In this document: piece by piece, positions 14,508 to 23,510 of the stretch
Layout: the number at the start of each line of letters is the position of its first letter
Position numbering within the stretch: position 1 is the first letter of the stretch
NCBI RefSeq assembly: GCF_023913515.1
Contig: NZ_CP099391.1
Coordinates: forward strand, 3,038,001-3,102,000
Direction of reading: 5' to 3'
Length of the DNA: 64,000 nucleotides
Source: Natronococcus sp. CG52
GTDB taxonomy: Archaea > Halobacteriota > Halobacteria > Halobacteriales > Natrialbaceae
Notes under the pieces: generated by a model
What the model saw: the letters and a program-made list of their open reading frames with translations, nothing else
What the model was told of the DNA's origin: nothing
The model's database searches: none
Program-made: the position numbers and the translations under genes

Positions 14508-17423
14508 ATGGCTTTCGCACGGACTCGCGACGATACCCGTCTCCTCGTCGTCGAACCCGCCCCCGCGGACGAGGAGACGACCACGATCACAGAGCGTGCA
14601 CGCGAGACGGACGCCGTCGCCGACGTACGCTCGTTCGCGAGCGCGCAGGCGGCGCTCGAGTCCCTCGAGTCGAACGCGATCGACTGTATCGTGTGCGCTC
14701 ACGAACTGGGTACGACGAACGGCCTCGACCTGCTCGAGACGATTCGAGACCGCGAGCCGAATCTGCCGGTCGTGTTCGCACCGGCGAACGGCGACGAGAG
14801 GCTCGCCAGCGACGCGGTCGCCGCGGGTGTCACCGAGTACGTGCCCCGCGAGCGGCGGGACTCGCTCGCGGCGGCGATCGACAGCGCGATCGCGCGAGGT
14901 CAAACGGATCGAGCCGCGCAGGAACGCGCCCGCCAGTTCGAGTCGATCTTCGAGGATTCGGACACCTACTCGTGGGTGCTCGAGCCCGACGGTGACGTTC
15001 GCCGGACGAATACGGGCGCACTCGAGGCGATCGACGCGACCGAAAGCGACGTCCAGGGCCGTCCGTTCTGGGCGCTCCCCTGGTGGGAGCGTACCGAAGA
15101 CGGACGGGAAGCGATCCGGACCGCAGTAGAGCGGGCAGCGGACGGAACGGCCGCACACCGAGAACTGACTCGAACGGTACCGCCGGAGACCGAACGTGAC
15201 CGAACCGACGCGGGTGGGGCGCGGACCTTCGAGGTATCGGTGCGACCGGTGCGAGACGAGATCGGAACGGTCGTCTCGCTGTTCGCCCAGGCGACGGACG
15301 TCACCGAACGCGTCCGACTCGAGGCGGAGCTTCGGGAGTCCGAGGAACTCCACCGGGTGACGCTCAACAACATGACCGACACCGTCCTCATCACCGACGA
15401 CGACGGTGCGTTCACCTACGTCTGTCCGAACGTCCACTTCATCTTCGGCTACACCGACGACGAGATCCACGAAATGGGGACGATCGACGAGCTGCTCGCA
15501 CCGGAGCTCTTCGATCGCGAGGAACTCGCCGAGGAGGGCGTCCTGACGAATATCGAGTGTACGGCGACGGACAAAGCGGGACGCGAGCACACCCTGCTGG
15601 TCAACGTCCGCGAGGTGTCGATTCAGGACGGGACGATCCTCTACAGCTGCCGCGACGTTACTAAACGCAAGCGCCGCGAGGAAGCGCTGACGGCGCTCCA
15701 CCGGACCGCTCGAGCGCTGCTGTACGCCGAAACGGACCGCGAAATCGCCGACCGAATCGTCGCGGACGGCACGGACGTGCTCGACCTGGGGGCCAGCGCG
15801 GCCTTCCGATTCGACACCGACGAGAACGTGTTACAACCGGTCGCGTCCTCGCCGGGAATGGACCGACTACACGGACCGTTACCGACCAGACGAGCGAACG
15901 ACGAGAGCGTTCCGGGCCAGGTCTTCGTCGAGGGCGAACCGCGGTTCTTCGCGGACGTCCACGAGTCGTCGTCGCTGTCGAATCCGACCACGGAGCTTCG
16001 AAGCGCCGGTTTCGTTCCCCTGGGCGATCACGGCGTCTTCGTCGCCGGCTCACCGACGGTCGACGCCTTCGACGACGTCTCGCGAGAGCTGACCGAGCTG
16101 CTGGCGGCGACGGCGGAGGCGGCGCTCGATCGAGTCGAACGGGAACGGACCCTGCGCGAACGCGACCGGGAGCTCAAACGCCGCAACCGGCAGCTTACCC
16201 GCCTCAATCAGGTGAACGAGATCATCAGGGAGATCGACGCCGCGCTGGTCCGGGCCGAGACCCGCGACGAGATCGAACGCGCCGTCTGCGAGCGGCTCAC
16301 GGCGGCGGAACGGTTCGCCTTCGCCTGGATCGGCACGACCGACGCCGCCGGCGACCGCCTCGAGTCGAACGCCCACGACGGCACCGGGCGAGGCCAGGAG
16401 TACCTCGACAGCGTCTCGTTCTCGCTCGCGGACGCGACCGAACCCGCGGCGCGCACGGCTGCGACGCGCGAGGTGACGGTCGTTCCGAACGTCGTCGACC
16501 GCCTTCACGACGAACCGTGGCGGAAGGCCGCACTCTCGCGGGATTACCAGTCGGCGATCGGCGTTCCGCTCGCGTACGACGAGTTCACCTACGGCGTGTT
16601 GACCGTCTACGCCGACCGGCCCGACGCGTTCGACGAAACCACGCGCGCGGTCCTCGCGGAACTCGGCGAGACGATCGCCTCCGCGATCGCCGCGGTCGAG
16701 CGCAAGCGCGCGCTGCTGACCGACTCGCGGACGCGCTTCGAGTTCGACGTGAACGACGATAGCTTCGTCTTCACGCAGCTCGCACGCCGGGCCGACTGCG
16801 TGCTCTCGTTCGACGGCGGCGTTCGCCAGCACGACGAACGGATCTCCGTGTTCGTAACGGTCGACGGAGCGCCGGTAGCCGACGTCGCGACCGCCGCCGC
16901 CGACCTCGTCGCCGTCGAGGACGTCCGAGTCATCAGCGTCGAGCAAGCCGGCGACGGACCCGGCGGGACGGTGCTCCTCGAGCTCACGCAGCCGTTTCTG
17001 GCGCTTCAGCTCGCGGATCACGGGGTCGTCCTGCGCCGCCTCGAGGCGACGCCGGAGGCCGCACAGCTCGTCGTCGACGTGCCGAGCGCCGTCAACGCGA
17101 GCGGCAGCGTCGATCTCGTCACGAACGCCTTCACGGAGGTCGAACTCCGATCGAAACGGACCGTCGAACGAACGTCGCCGCGCGATCTGCACTCGGAGCT
17201 GGTCGACCGGCTGACGGAGCGACAGCTCGAGGTCGTCCAGATGGCCTACTACGGCGGCTACTTCGAATCTCCGCGCGAGCGATCCGGCGAAGACGTCGCC
17301 GAGACGCTCGACATCTCCCCGGCCGCGTTCTACCGTCACATCAGGCGCGTCCAGCGCTCGCTCTTCGTGGTCCTGTTCGAGGAGGCCGGCCTCCCGGCTG
17401 ACGCCGCACCAGGTGTTGAATAG
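14508..17423 (+). CDS. Bat-like multi-domain sensor/transcription regulator (HTH-10)
   Basis: A 971-residue regulator. Residues about 10-130 form a response-receiver-like fold, but the phospho-acceptor position reads CIVCAHELG, so the Asp appears lost. Two PAS domains follow (about 145-270 and 280-395), then two GAF domains (about 400-540 and 570-730). The C-terminal part is the Bat-type GAF/HTH module ending in an HTH-10 domain with LTERQLEVVQMAYYGGYFESPR and LDISPAAFYRHIRRV. Such proteins sense redox or light and activate target promoters directly. It is divergent from the XPF-like nuclease. A link to the Bat-like site before crtB is inference. Confidence 0.85.
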   Translation: MAFARTRDDTRLLVVEPAPADEETTTITERARETDAVADVRSFASAQAALESLESNAIDCIVCAHELGTTNGLDLLETIRDREPNLPVVFAPANGDERLASDAVAAGVTEYVPRERRDSLAAAIDSAIARGQTDRAAQERARQFESIFEDSDTYSWVLEPDGDVRRTNTGALEAIDATESDVQGRPFWALPWWERTEDGREAIRTAVERAADGTAAHRELTRTVPPETERDRTDAGGARTFEVSVRPVRDEIGTVVSLFAQATDVTERVRLEAELRESEELHRVTLNNMTDTVLITDDDGAFTYVCPNVHFIFGYTDDEIHEMGTIDELLAPELFDREELAEEGVLTNIECTATDKAGREHTLLVNVREVSIQDGTILYSCRDVTKRKRREEALTALHRTARALLYAETDREIADRIVADGTDVLDLGASAAFRFDTDENVLQPVASSPGMDRLHGPLPTRRANDESVPGQVFVEGEPRFFADVHESSSLSNPTTELRSAGFVPLGDHGVFVAGSPTVDAFDDVSRELTELLAATAEAALDRVERERTLRERDRELKRRNRQLTRLNQVNEIIREIDAALVRAETRDEIERAVCERLTAAERFAFAWIGTTDAAGDRLESNAHDGTGRGQEYLDSVSFSLADATEPAARTAATREVTVVPNVVDRLHDEPWRKAALSRDYQSAIGVPLAYDEFTYGVLTVYADRPDAFDETTRAVLAELGETIASAIAAVERKRALLTDSRTRFEFDVNDDSFVFTQLARRADCVLSFDGGVRQHDERISVFVTVDGAPVADVATAAADLVAVEDVRVISVEQAGDGPGGTVLLELTQPFLALQLADHGVVLRRLEATPEAAQLVVDVPSAVNASGSVDLVTNAFTEVELRSKRTVERTSPRDLHSELVDRLTERQLEVVQMAYYGGYFESPRERSGEDVAETLDISPAAFYRHIRRVQRSLFVVLFEEAGLPADAAPGVE

Positions 17424-17536
17424 TGAACCCCGAAGAAACGTTGGCGCTAGTTATCTGACGAACACTCTCATCCTAATATCCCTAATATTGTCCATACGCG
17501 ACGACGCCCCGATCAGAATCGCTCGTCGTGCCCATC

Positions 17537-17677
17537 ATGAAAGACGTCGAACTCGACCCGAGTGAGGAATCGACTTACGAGTGTTTCACGTGCGGGACCG
17601 TCGTCAGGGCAGTGTCGTCGGCTGCCTGTCCCGACTGCGGCGCCGACATGCGTAACCGTCAGACGCCGCTCGAGTGA
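17537..17677 (+). CDS. 46-residue rubrerythrin-like zinc-ribbon protein
   Basis: Starting [12 protein letters not shown], the protein has ECFTCG near residue 15 and [16 protein letters not shown] near the C-terminus. This is the rubredoxin-like metal knuckle of rubrerythrins without the ferritin domain, a frequent haloarchaeal microprotein. It probably binds Zn or Fe. It ends 2 bases before the ATG of the glutamate dehydrogenase gene, so the two are probably co-transcribed. Confidence 0.8.
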   Translation: MKDVELDPSEESTYECFTCGTVVRAVSSAACPDCGADMRNRQTPLE

Positions 17678-17679
17678 CG

Positions 17680-18983
17680 ATGAGTTCACAACAGCGTTCT
17701 TCCTCGCCCCCAGCCGACGCGCCGGCCTCGGAGGCCACCGAGCGTGAGACGGCGCTCGAGACAGCGCGCAGACAGCTGCGTCGCGCTACGACCCACCTGG
17801 CGCTCGACGACACGGTCCTCGAGCGGCTCAAGCATCCGACAAAGGTCCACGAGGTGACCGTCCCGCTCGAGCGCGACGACGGCTCGATCGAGATCTTCAC
17901 GGGGTACCGCGCCCAGCACGACAGCGTCCGCGGTCCGTTCAAGGGCGGACTACGGTATCACCCGGCGGTCACGCGCGACGAGTGCGTAGGGCTCGCGATG
18001 TGGATGACCTGGAAGTGCGCCGTCATGGATCTCCCCTTCGGCGGCGCGAAAGGCGGGATCGTCGTCGATCCCAAGTCGCTGAGCGACGGCGAGAAAGAGC
18101 GGCTCACTCGTCGGTTCGCCCAGGAAATCCGCGAGGTGATCGGGCCGACGAAAGACATCCCGCACCCGACATGGGGACCGATCCGCAGACGATGGCCTGG
18201 CTGATGGACGCCTACAGCATGCAGGAGGGAGAGACGATCCCCGGCGCCGTCACCGGCAAGCCGCCCGCCATCGGCGGCAGCTACGGACGCGAGGAGGCAC
18301 CCGGTCGCAGCGTCGCGATCGTCACGCGCGAGACCTGTGCGTACTACGACTCCCCGCTCGAGGAGACGACCGTCGCCGTTCAGGGATTCGGCAGCGTGGG
18401 TGCGAACGCCGCCCGCCTGCTCGAGGAGTGGGGCGCGACCGTCGTCGCCGTCAGCGACGTCACCGGCGGCGTCTACGATCCCAGCGGAATCGACGTCGCC
18501 AGCATCCCCGCTCACGACGAGGAACCGGAAGCAGTCACCAACAACGCCGAGGGAACGCGCATCTCGAACGCGGAGTTACTGGAGCTCGAGGTGGACGTGC
18601 TGATCCCCGCCGCGGTCGGGAACGTCATCACCGCGGACAACGCCGACAGCATCGCGGCCGAGATCGTCGTCGAGGGCGCGAACGGCCCGACGACGTTCGC
18701 CGCCGACACGATCCTCGAGAAGCGCGGCGTCCGCGTGATTCCGGACATCCTCGCCAACGCCGGCGGGGTGACGGTGAGCTACTTCGAGTGGCTCCAGGAC
18801 ATCAACCGCCGGAAGTGGAGCCTCGAGGAGGTCAACGAGGAACTCGAGGCCGAGATGGTTCGGGCATGGGACGAGCTCCGCGAGGAAGTCGAGACGCGGG
18901 ACGTCTCCTGGCGAGACGCGGCCTACGTCGTCGCGCTCTCGCGGATCGGCGAGGCCCACGAGGCGCGCGGGCTCTGGCCCTGA
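17680..18983 (+). pseudogene. gdhA: Glutamate dehydrogenase gene interrupted by a -1 frameshift
   Basis: Two frames together encode a full-length Glu/Leu/Phe/Val dehydrogenase of 434 residues. The first frame runs from ATG 17680 through the substrate site [11 protein letters not shown] and the catalytic region [12 protein letters not shown] to KDIP. The second resumes at [13 protein letters not shown] and continues through the NAD-binding [12 protein letters not shown] to EARGLWP at 18983. One base is missing near 18163: CCCGCACCC stands where CCC-GGC-ACCC-like sequence is needed. The enzyme interconverts glutamate and 2-oxoglutarate plus ammonia. Everything else is conserved, so this is either a very recent inactivation or a sequencing error. 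Confidence 0.85.
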
Positions 18984-19264
18984 GACGCGAACTCGAGTTC
19001 CCGATTCCGTTTCGGTGGCGCCGTCGAAATACTCGGCGAGTGCTGTGTGCCAACTCCGCGCTACTCGGTACGGGAGAAGCACAGACCGGTGTACGGGGTC
19101 CGTATCTACGAAGTAGTACCGTGACCGACTGGAGGCGGGTATAGCGCCCGGCACCGAATCGGTCGGCGTGACCGATCAGTACGGACCAGGCGTATCGCGG
19201 AATTACTATTTCGTGACCGCCACGTACACAAGGCATATGATCTTCTCTGATGTACCCGCGTTCG
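18984..19264. other. Intergenic stretch without recognised gene
   Basis: Between the dehydrogenase and the next microprotein I find no open frame with native codon bias. The last 60 bases are AT-richer and probably hold the promoter of the 37-residue zinc protein. Confidence 0.4.
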
Positions 19265-19378
19265 ATGACGAAATCACATTACAACTGTGTAGAGTGTAAC
19301 TACGAATTGAGCTATCGAACGACGAAACACAACGGCTGCTCGAACTGTGGATTCGTGCCTCTCCACAGTGCTGACTGA
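19265..19378 (+). CDS. 37-residue two-CxxC zinc microprotein
   Basis: ATG 19265 opens MTKSHYNCVECNYELSY, followed by CSNCGFVPLHSAD and a TGA. The CVEC and CSNC pairs are 21 residues apart, enough for one zinc knuckle. Codon bias is weaker than in large genes and the protein is unusually rich in Asn, His and Tyr for a halophile. An in-frame ATG 15 bases upstream (MYPRS) is an alternative start. Function unknown. Confidence 0.62.
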   Translation: MTKSHYNCVECNYELSYRTTKHNGCSNCGFVPLHSAD

Positions 19379-19549
19379 GTCGAGTCTCGCTATCGGTCGG
19401 ATCGCCCCGATAAGGTTGTACGTGTAGCGAGCGGCTGTTTCACCGACGATTGCGACCGAGTCGGTTCGATGGCCCGTTAGTACGGCGTTTCGGGTACCCG
19501 TCACGATAGCGACCGGATCGGCGCCCCATCCAGACCGACCTCGAGCCGG

Positions 19550-20182
19550 CTACCGATCGCTTCCTCCGAGGTACTCGATCGCCTCTTCGTCGCTCACCTG
19601 ACCGAAGTTCCGGTAGAACTGTCCAACAGCCTGGAAGCTCGCGGGGGTCTGGAGCGCGATCACGTCGTCGGCTTCGTCCTCCAGAGCCTCGATCGAGTCG
19701 GGTGAACCCACGGGAACCGCGAGTGCCACGTACTCGGCCCCGGAATCCTGCACCTGGCGAAGGCAGGCGATTGCGGTCGCACCGGTCGCGACGCCGTCGT
19801 CGACGACGACGGCACGTTTTCCCTCGAGATCGGGCAGCCCGGGCGTCTCGCGATAGCGGTCGGCCTTCTGTCGGGCGTTCTCGGCCTCCTCTTCGCGGAC
19901 GTCCTCGAGGTACGCCTCCGAGACGCCCAGCCGGTCGATGAGCCTCTCGTTTCGCCAGACGCTGCCGTCGCTCGCGACCGCACCGATCGCCAGTTCGGGA
20001 TTGTTCGGCGACCCCATCTTTCTGGCGACGACGACGTCGAGATCGGCCTCGAGCGCGTCGGCCACCGGTCGAGCGACCGGCAACGCGCCGCGAGGGATCC
20101 CGAGGACGACGTCGGCTTCGAGGCCGCGACGCTCGAGTTCCGCTGCGAGCTGATCGCCGGCGTCGGTTCGATCCGCGAACAT
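19550..20182 (-). CDS. Phosphoribosyltransferase-domain protein
   Basis: A 210-residue type I phosphoribosyltransferase-fold protein. The PRPP-binding signature is AVVVDDGVATGATAIAC (hydrophobic strand, DD, then TGAT). The N-terminal segment VLGIPRGALPVARPVADAL and the loop ARKMGSPNNPELAIGAV are characteristic of a family of predicted PRTases often annotated only as such. It is not an obvious match to a specific purine or pyrimidine enzyme. Start MFADRTDAG at 20182 fits homologues; an upstream ATG at 20203 would add seven residues. Confidence 0.82.
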   Translation of the reverse strand: MFADRTDAGDQLAAELERRGLEADVVLGIPRGALPVARPVADALEADLDVVVARKMGSPNNPELAIGAVASDGSVWRNERLIDRLGVSEAYLEDVREEEAENARQKADRYRETPGLPDLEGKRAVVVDDGVATGATAIACLRQVQDSGAEYVALAVPVGSPDSIEALEDEADDVIALQTPASFQAVGQFYRNFGQVSDEEAIEYLGGSDR

Positions 20183-20301
20183 GGTCGTCCCTACGACGGC
20201 CACGTTCTATGCTTTGGCGTAGCATGTGACGGCAGTGAGTCCACTCGCTGACCGGAACACGCCTGCCGAACGGCTACCCGTCGCCGACCGGCAACACCGG
20301 T

Positions 20302-21078
20302 ATGGGACGACTCCAGCGAACGCTCTCGAACATTTCCGAGGAGTCAGGCACCGACAACGGCCGCGTCGGTATCGTCGCCGGCAGCGTCGACTACCCGAAC
20401 CAGCCCGCGCTCGTCGGCCGGGCTGCGCTTCGAACCGGCTCCGATCACGTCCGCGCGGTCGTCACCGAAGAGATCTACGAGATCGTCGCGACCCACGATC
20501 CGAACCTGCTCGCCAGCAAGTACGAGGGAGAACGGTTCGACCAGGTCGCCGTCGAGCGCGCCGTCGAGGTCGGCGAGTGGGCGGACGCGATGGTAATCGG
20601 TCCCGGCTTCGCCGACGCCGAGCCGGCGGCGATTCGCGAGACGATAGACCGGATCGACGTCCCGACCGTCGTCGACGCCATCGCGATCGAACCGGCGCTC
20701 GAGGCCGACCTCTCGAACGCGGTGCTCACGCCGAACGACGACGAAGAGGACACGATCGCCGACTCCTACGAGTCGCTCGAGGCGTTTACCGAGGAGACGG
20801 GCGCCGTCATCACGTTCACGGGCGGCGTCGACGAGATCATCGCCGCCGGCGAGCGAGCGGAAAACGATACCGGAACCTCGGCGCTGACCGTCGCCGGTAC
20901 GGGCGACACCCTGACCGGTATCACCGCCTCGCTGCTCGGCCAGGGGATGGAACGCGAAGACGCCGCGGAACTCGGTGCCTGGATCCTCGGTAAGAGCGGC
21001 GAACTCGCGACGGCCGAGTACGGACCGGGCGTCCTCGCGACCGACGTCATCGACCGGATTCCGGACACGATCCGCTGA
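20302..21078 (+). CDS. ADP-dependent NAD(P)H-hydrate dehydratase-like kinase-fold protein
   Basis: A 258-residue ribokinase-fold protein matching the C-terminal (YjeF-C/NnrD) domain that repairs hydrated NAD(P)H using ADP or ATP. Visible motifs are GRVGIVAGSVDYPNQPALVG near the N-terminus, VIGPGFAD in the middle, and VAGTGDTLTGITASLL, which contains the GTGD anion hole and catalytic Asp. The partner epimerase domain is absent, unlike the common fused form. It lies between a phosphoribosyltransferase and a methyltransferase with no evident functional link. Confidence 0.8.
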   Translation: MGRLQRTLSNISEESGTDNGRVGIVAGSVDYPNQPALVGRAALRTGSDHVRAVVTEEIYEIVATHDPNLLASKYEGERFDQVAVERAVEVGEWADAMVIGPGFADAEPAAIRETIDRIDVPTVVDAIAIEPALEADLSNAVLTPNDDEEDTIADSYESLEAFTEETGAVITFTGGVDEIIAAGERAENDTGTSALTVAGTGDTLTGITASLLGQGMEREDAAELGAWILGKSGELATAEYGPGVLATDVIDRIPDTIR

Positions 21079-21132
21079 CGACGCCGCGGACGGCGTAACC
21101 CATTTCCGGCGGTCCGTCGTCGGCTCGACTGT

Positions 21133-21852
21133 ATGGCTTCCCACGGCGACGAGCGATCGACGGCCGCGACGAGCGGCGACGAGATCTCCCACCCGCTGGT
21201 CGCGGCGGTCTACGACCGGGTCGTCCCAGACCGGTTCCTCTTCGGACCGCACCGCCGGTATCTGACCGCCGACCTCTCGGGGCGCGTACTCGACGTCGGG
21301 GCCGGAACCGGCGCGAACTTCCCGTACGTCGCCGACGGGAGCGAGCGCATCTCCTACTACGCGATCGAACCCGACCCCCACATGCGGGAGCAGGCGGTCG
21401 AGAAGGCGCGAGAGGCCGGCTGCAGTGTAACCCTGCGGGACGCCCGCGCCGAATCGCTTCCCTACCCCGACGAGAGCTTCGACGTCGTCGTCGCCAGCCT
21501 CGTCTTCTGCACCATCGCGGATCCCGACGCCGCCCTCGAGGAGGTCGCCCGCGTGCTGAAACCCGGCGGCGAACTGCGGTTCCTCGAGCACGTCCGCGCC
21601 GACGGCTGGCGGGCGACCGGTCAGGACCTCCTGAACCCGCTCTGGAGCCGCGCCGCCGGCGGCTGTCAGCTCACCCGGGAGACCGCCGAGCGGTTCGTCT
21701 GTCACGACGCGTTCGCCGTCGAGGAGATCGAGCGCGTCGCGTTCGGGATCTTTCCGGCGACGCCGATCGTGCGCGGGACGGTGCGGCGGCGTCGTGACGG
21801 CGGCCTCACGGGCTGGTCGGCTCACTTTTATTTGAACGGAACGCGCCGATAG
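21133..21852 (+). CDS. Class I SAM-dependent methyltransferase
   Basis: A 239-residue methyltransferase of the UbiE/Methyltransf_11 type. Motif I is VLDVGAGTGANFPYV (about residues 57-71), with the acidic ribose ligand in YYAIEPDPHM and the post-motif ARAESLPYPDESFDVVV. The FVC-like lid GCQLTRETAERF follows the LKPGGELRFLEH motif. The substrate is unknown. It ends 4 bases before the aminotransferase ATG, suggesting co-transcription. Confidence 0.85.
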   Translation: MASHGDERSTAATSGDEISHPLVAAVYDRVVPDRFLFGPHRRYLTADLSGRVLDVGAGTGANFPYVADGSERISYYAIEPDPHMREQAVEKAREAGCSVTLRDARAESLPYPDESFDVVVASLVFCTIADPDAALEEVARVLKPGGELRFLEHVRADGWRATGQDLLNPLWSRAAGGCQLTRETAERFVCHDAFAVEEIERVAFGIFPATPIVRGTVRRRRDGGLTGWSAHFYLNGTRR

Positions 21853-21856
21853 AGCT

Positions 21857-22960
21857 ATGACCGACGACAGACTGCGGATGACGCCCGGTCCGACGGAGGT
21901 ACCGGAGGCCGTCCGCCAGGCGATGAGCGAACCGACGCCGAACCCCGACCTCGAGTCCGAGTTCTTCGAGTTCTACCGGTCGCTGACGGGCAAACTCGAG
22001 ACCGTCTATCACGCGGGAGCTGAAACCGACAGGGCGAACGCCTCCGAGAGGGACGTCGTCGTCCTCGGCGGCGAGGGAATTCTCGGCCTCGAGGCGGCCG
22101 TCGCCTCGCTGGTCGGCGAGGGCGATCGGGTGCTCTGTCTCTCCAACGGGCTCTACGGCGACGGGTTCGCCGACTTCGTCGAGCGGTACGGCGGCGAGGC
22201 CGTCGTCTGCGAAGTCCCCTGGCGCGAGACGCTCGACCCCGAGACCGTCGCGGACTGTCTCGAGGAAGAGGGGCCATTCGACGTCGCGACGATGGTCCAC
22301 TGCGAGACGCCGACCGGGACGCTGAACGACCTCGAGCCGATCCTCGACCTGCTCGAGGAGCACGACGTGCTCTCGGTCGTCGACGCCGTCTCGTCGCTCG
22401 GCGGAACGCCCGTTCCGACCGGGAAGATCGACGTCTGTCTCGGTGCGAGCCAAAAGTGTCTCAGCGCGCCGCCGGGGCTCACCACCTGCGCGGTCAGCGA
22501 GCGCGCCTGGGACCGCATCGAGTCCGTCGAGAACCCGACGTTCTACGCCGACCTCGAGCCCTGGCGAACCGCCGCGGACGACGAGTGGTTCCCGTACACG
22601 CACCTCGCGTCGAACCTGTACGGACTCGACGCCGCGGTCGACCTGCTGTTCGAGGAAGGACTCGACGAGGTGTTCGCACGCCACGAGGAGGCCGCGACGC
22701 TGTGTCGCGAGCGCGCCGCGGACCTCGGCCTGGAGACGTACCCGGCCGACGAGGCCGACTGTTCGCCGACCGTGACCGCGCTCGACGTCGAGCGGGCTAC
22801 CGAACTACAGCAAGCGGTGCTGGAGGAACACGATATCGTCCTCGCGACCGGTCTCGGCGACCTCGAGGACGAGATCCTCCGGATCGGTCACACGGGCCAC
22901 AACGCGCGGACGGATCGCGTGGAGCGAGCGATGGACGCGGTCGCCGACGCGCTCGACTAA
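21857..22960 (+). CDS. PLP-dependent alanine-glyoxylate-type aminotransferase
   Basis: A 367-residue class V aminotransferase. MTPGPTEVPEAV at the N-terminus is the family hallmark. The PLP Lys is in CLGASQKCLSAPPG, the cofactor Asp in SVVDAVSSLGG, and the phosphate-contact region GGEGILGLEAA. It belongs to the group of alanine-glyoxylate, serine-glyoxylate and phosphonate aminotransferases; the exact donor and acceptor cannot be read from sequence. It follows the methyltransferase by 4 bases. Confidence 0.88.
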   Translation: MTDDRLRMTPGPTEVPEAVRQAMSEPTPNPDLESEFFEFYRSLTGKLETVYHAGAETDRANASERDVVVLGGEGILGLEAAVASLVGEGDRVLCLSNGLYGDGFADFVERYGGEAVVCEVPWRETLDPETVADCLEEEGPFDVATMVHCETPTGTLNDLEPILDLLEEHDVLSVVDAVSSLGGTPVPTGKIDVCLGASQKCLSAPPGLTTCAVSERAWDRIESVENPTFYADLEPWRTAADDEWFPYTHLASNLYGLDAAVDLLFEEGLDEVFARHEEAATLCRERAADLGLETYPADEADCSPTVTALDVERATELQQAVLEEHDIVLATGLGDLEDEILRIGHTGHNARTDRVERAMDAVADALD

Positions 22961-23040
22961 CCGAAAGTCGCCCGACGTCCCGAGAGAACCCGGAACCTGC
23001 AGGTGGAACCGTTTCCCACGAGTCTAGACTAGTTTTACGC

Positions 23041-23320
23041 ATGGACGAACCCGATCAGGAGCCGACGGAGAAACCGACGGAAGACAGGGAGGAGGCCGAG
23101 CAAGAGAGCAAGTGGATGGCTCGCAACTGGATCGGAATTGCCGTCGTCTCGATATTCGCGTTGCTCCTGCTCGTCGTCGGGATGATGCAGGCGACCGGGG
23201 CTCGTGGACGTCCTCGCGCCCGTCGCCGACACCCAGGGCGGGCAGTGGGCTGCGTTCGGCGTCCTCGCGCTCATCGTCCTCGTCCTCGCCGGCTGGAGCT
23301 GGCGCGCGATCCTGAGCTAA
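23041..23320 (+). pseudogene. Two-helix membrane protein interrupted by a +1 frameshift
   Basis: ATG 23041 starts a protein with an acidic N-terminus (MDEPDQEPTEKPTEDREEAE) and a first membrane helix (WIGIAVVSIFALLLLVVG). At the GGGG run near 23198-23201 the frame shifts. Skipping one G gives LVDVLAPVADTQGGQW, a second helix (FGVLALIVLVLAGWSW) and a natural end RAILS-TAA at 23318-23320. Without the skip the frame runs into Arg-rich nonsense. I infer a 92-residue two-helix protein carrying an extra base, real or artefactual. Family not recognised. Confidence 0.65.
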
Positions 23321-23510
23321 TCGATTGCTGACCACGACGGCGGCCGCTCCTCCGGGCGACTCCTCTCCGTTCCGGGCGATTACGATGTCGGTTTGTTACG
23401 GAAGTCAAGGAGAACGCCCGCCCTTTAGGGCGAGAAGGATGTCAAGGCGAGACGTATCACGGTAACGGCGGACAGAAACCCGTTTAGGTGCCGCCCGTCC
23501 AGACCAGTCA

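Noticed and set aside
14415-15701. N-terminal extension of the XPF-like nuclease frame
   Set aside because: Covers the divergent regulator gene; the ERCC4 domain begins exactly at ATG 14414.
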